From: Phoronis ovalis
Lineage: Eukaryota > Phoronida > Phoronidae
Reading direction: 5' to 3'
NCBI GenBank assembly: GCA_028565635.1
Contig: JAOXYB010036617.1
Coordinates: 1 to 17,887 of the forward strand
DNA length: 17,887 nt
This document shows, piece by piece, positions 17,804 through 17,887 of this stretch. The notes below the pieces were generated by a model that was given only the letters and a program-made list of their open reading frames with translations, ran no database searches and had not been told where the DNA came from. Position numbers and translations under genes: made by a program. How positions within the stretch are numbered: the first letter of the stretch is position 1; every line of letters starts with the position of its first letter.

Positions 17804-17887
17804 TGAATGCTCTCTTAGTGTCTATTTCATTGACCAATTGAATGCTCTCTTAGTGTCTATTTCATTGACCAATTGAATGCTCTCTTA
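17804..17887 (+). repeat. Tandem repeat, 35-bp unit, at the window edge
   Basis: Identical copies at 17804-17838 and 17839-17873 and the first 14 bases of a third. Each starts tgaatgctctcttagtgtct. The array is cut by the window end, so its length is unknown. Confidence 0.95.

Overview
The window is AT-rich metazoan nuclear DNA. It holds the middle and 3' part of one plus-strand gene split into small exons with long, repeat-filled introns. The encoded protein is an oxysterol-binding-protein-related protein (ORP/OSBPL family) of the ORP1/ORP2 type. The exon sequence is close to vertebrate ORP1 and ORP2 but equal to neither. With the AT-rich, transposon-laden introns and a tRNA-like (possibly SINE) remnant, this suggests an invertebrate, possibly a mollusc or another lophotrochozoan. 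That placement is inference. No bacterial-type gene, rRNA, intact tRNA or CRISPR array was seen.

Nine exons can be joined with GT-AG introns and one continuous reading frame: 2573-2679, 4443-4614, 6066-6231, 14061-14136, 15208-15342, 15665-15939, 16296-16374, 17051-17169 and 17427-17628. Together they are 1331 nt, about 443 codons. The first two encode a helical linker that ends in an FFAT motif (E-F-Y-D-C-D-E), the docking signal for the ER protein VAP. The third is a poorly conserved linker. The last six encode most of the lipid-binding ORD domain, including the family signature EQVSHHPP. The N-terminal exons (ankyrin repeats and PH domain, if this is a long ORP1 form) and the C-terminal ORD exons lie outside the window.

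The most notable find is a small exon at 9431-9495 inside the 7.8-kb intron between the FFAT/linker exons and the ORD. It starts with an ATG in a good Kozak context, encodes 21 codons plus two bases, and ends at a CAG|GTATTT donor. That is the same phase 2 as exon C, so it joins in frame to the first ORD exon. The N-terminus it would create (Q-E-N-G, then a basic run, then A-S-L-P-V-P-M-F-S-R) resembles the ORP1S and ORP2 N-termini of vertebrates. The locus therefore probably has an internal promoter making a short ORD form without the FFAT motif, alongside the long FFAT-bearing form.

The introns are repeat-rich. They hold a roughly 600-bp fold-back (palindromic) element at 4690-5285 with a half-copy at 14765-15081; a 245-bp MITE-like inverted repeat at 8074-8318; a degenerate tRNA-like stretch near 7843-7885; tandem repeats with periods of about 140, 36, 82 and 35 bp; a 26-nt poly(A) run; and two 149-bp direct repeats on either side of exon G that may carry a scrap of retrotransposon reverse transcriptase on the minus strand. 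Long stretches such as 1-2572, 2680-4442 and 11300-14060 show no convincing gene.
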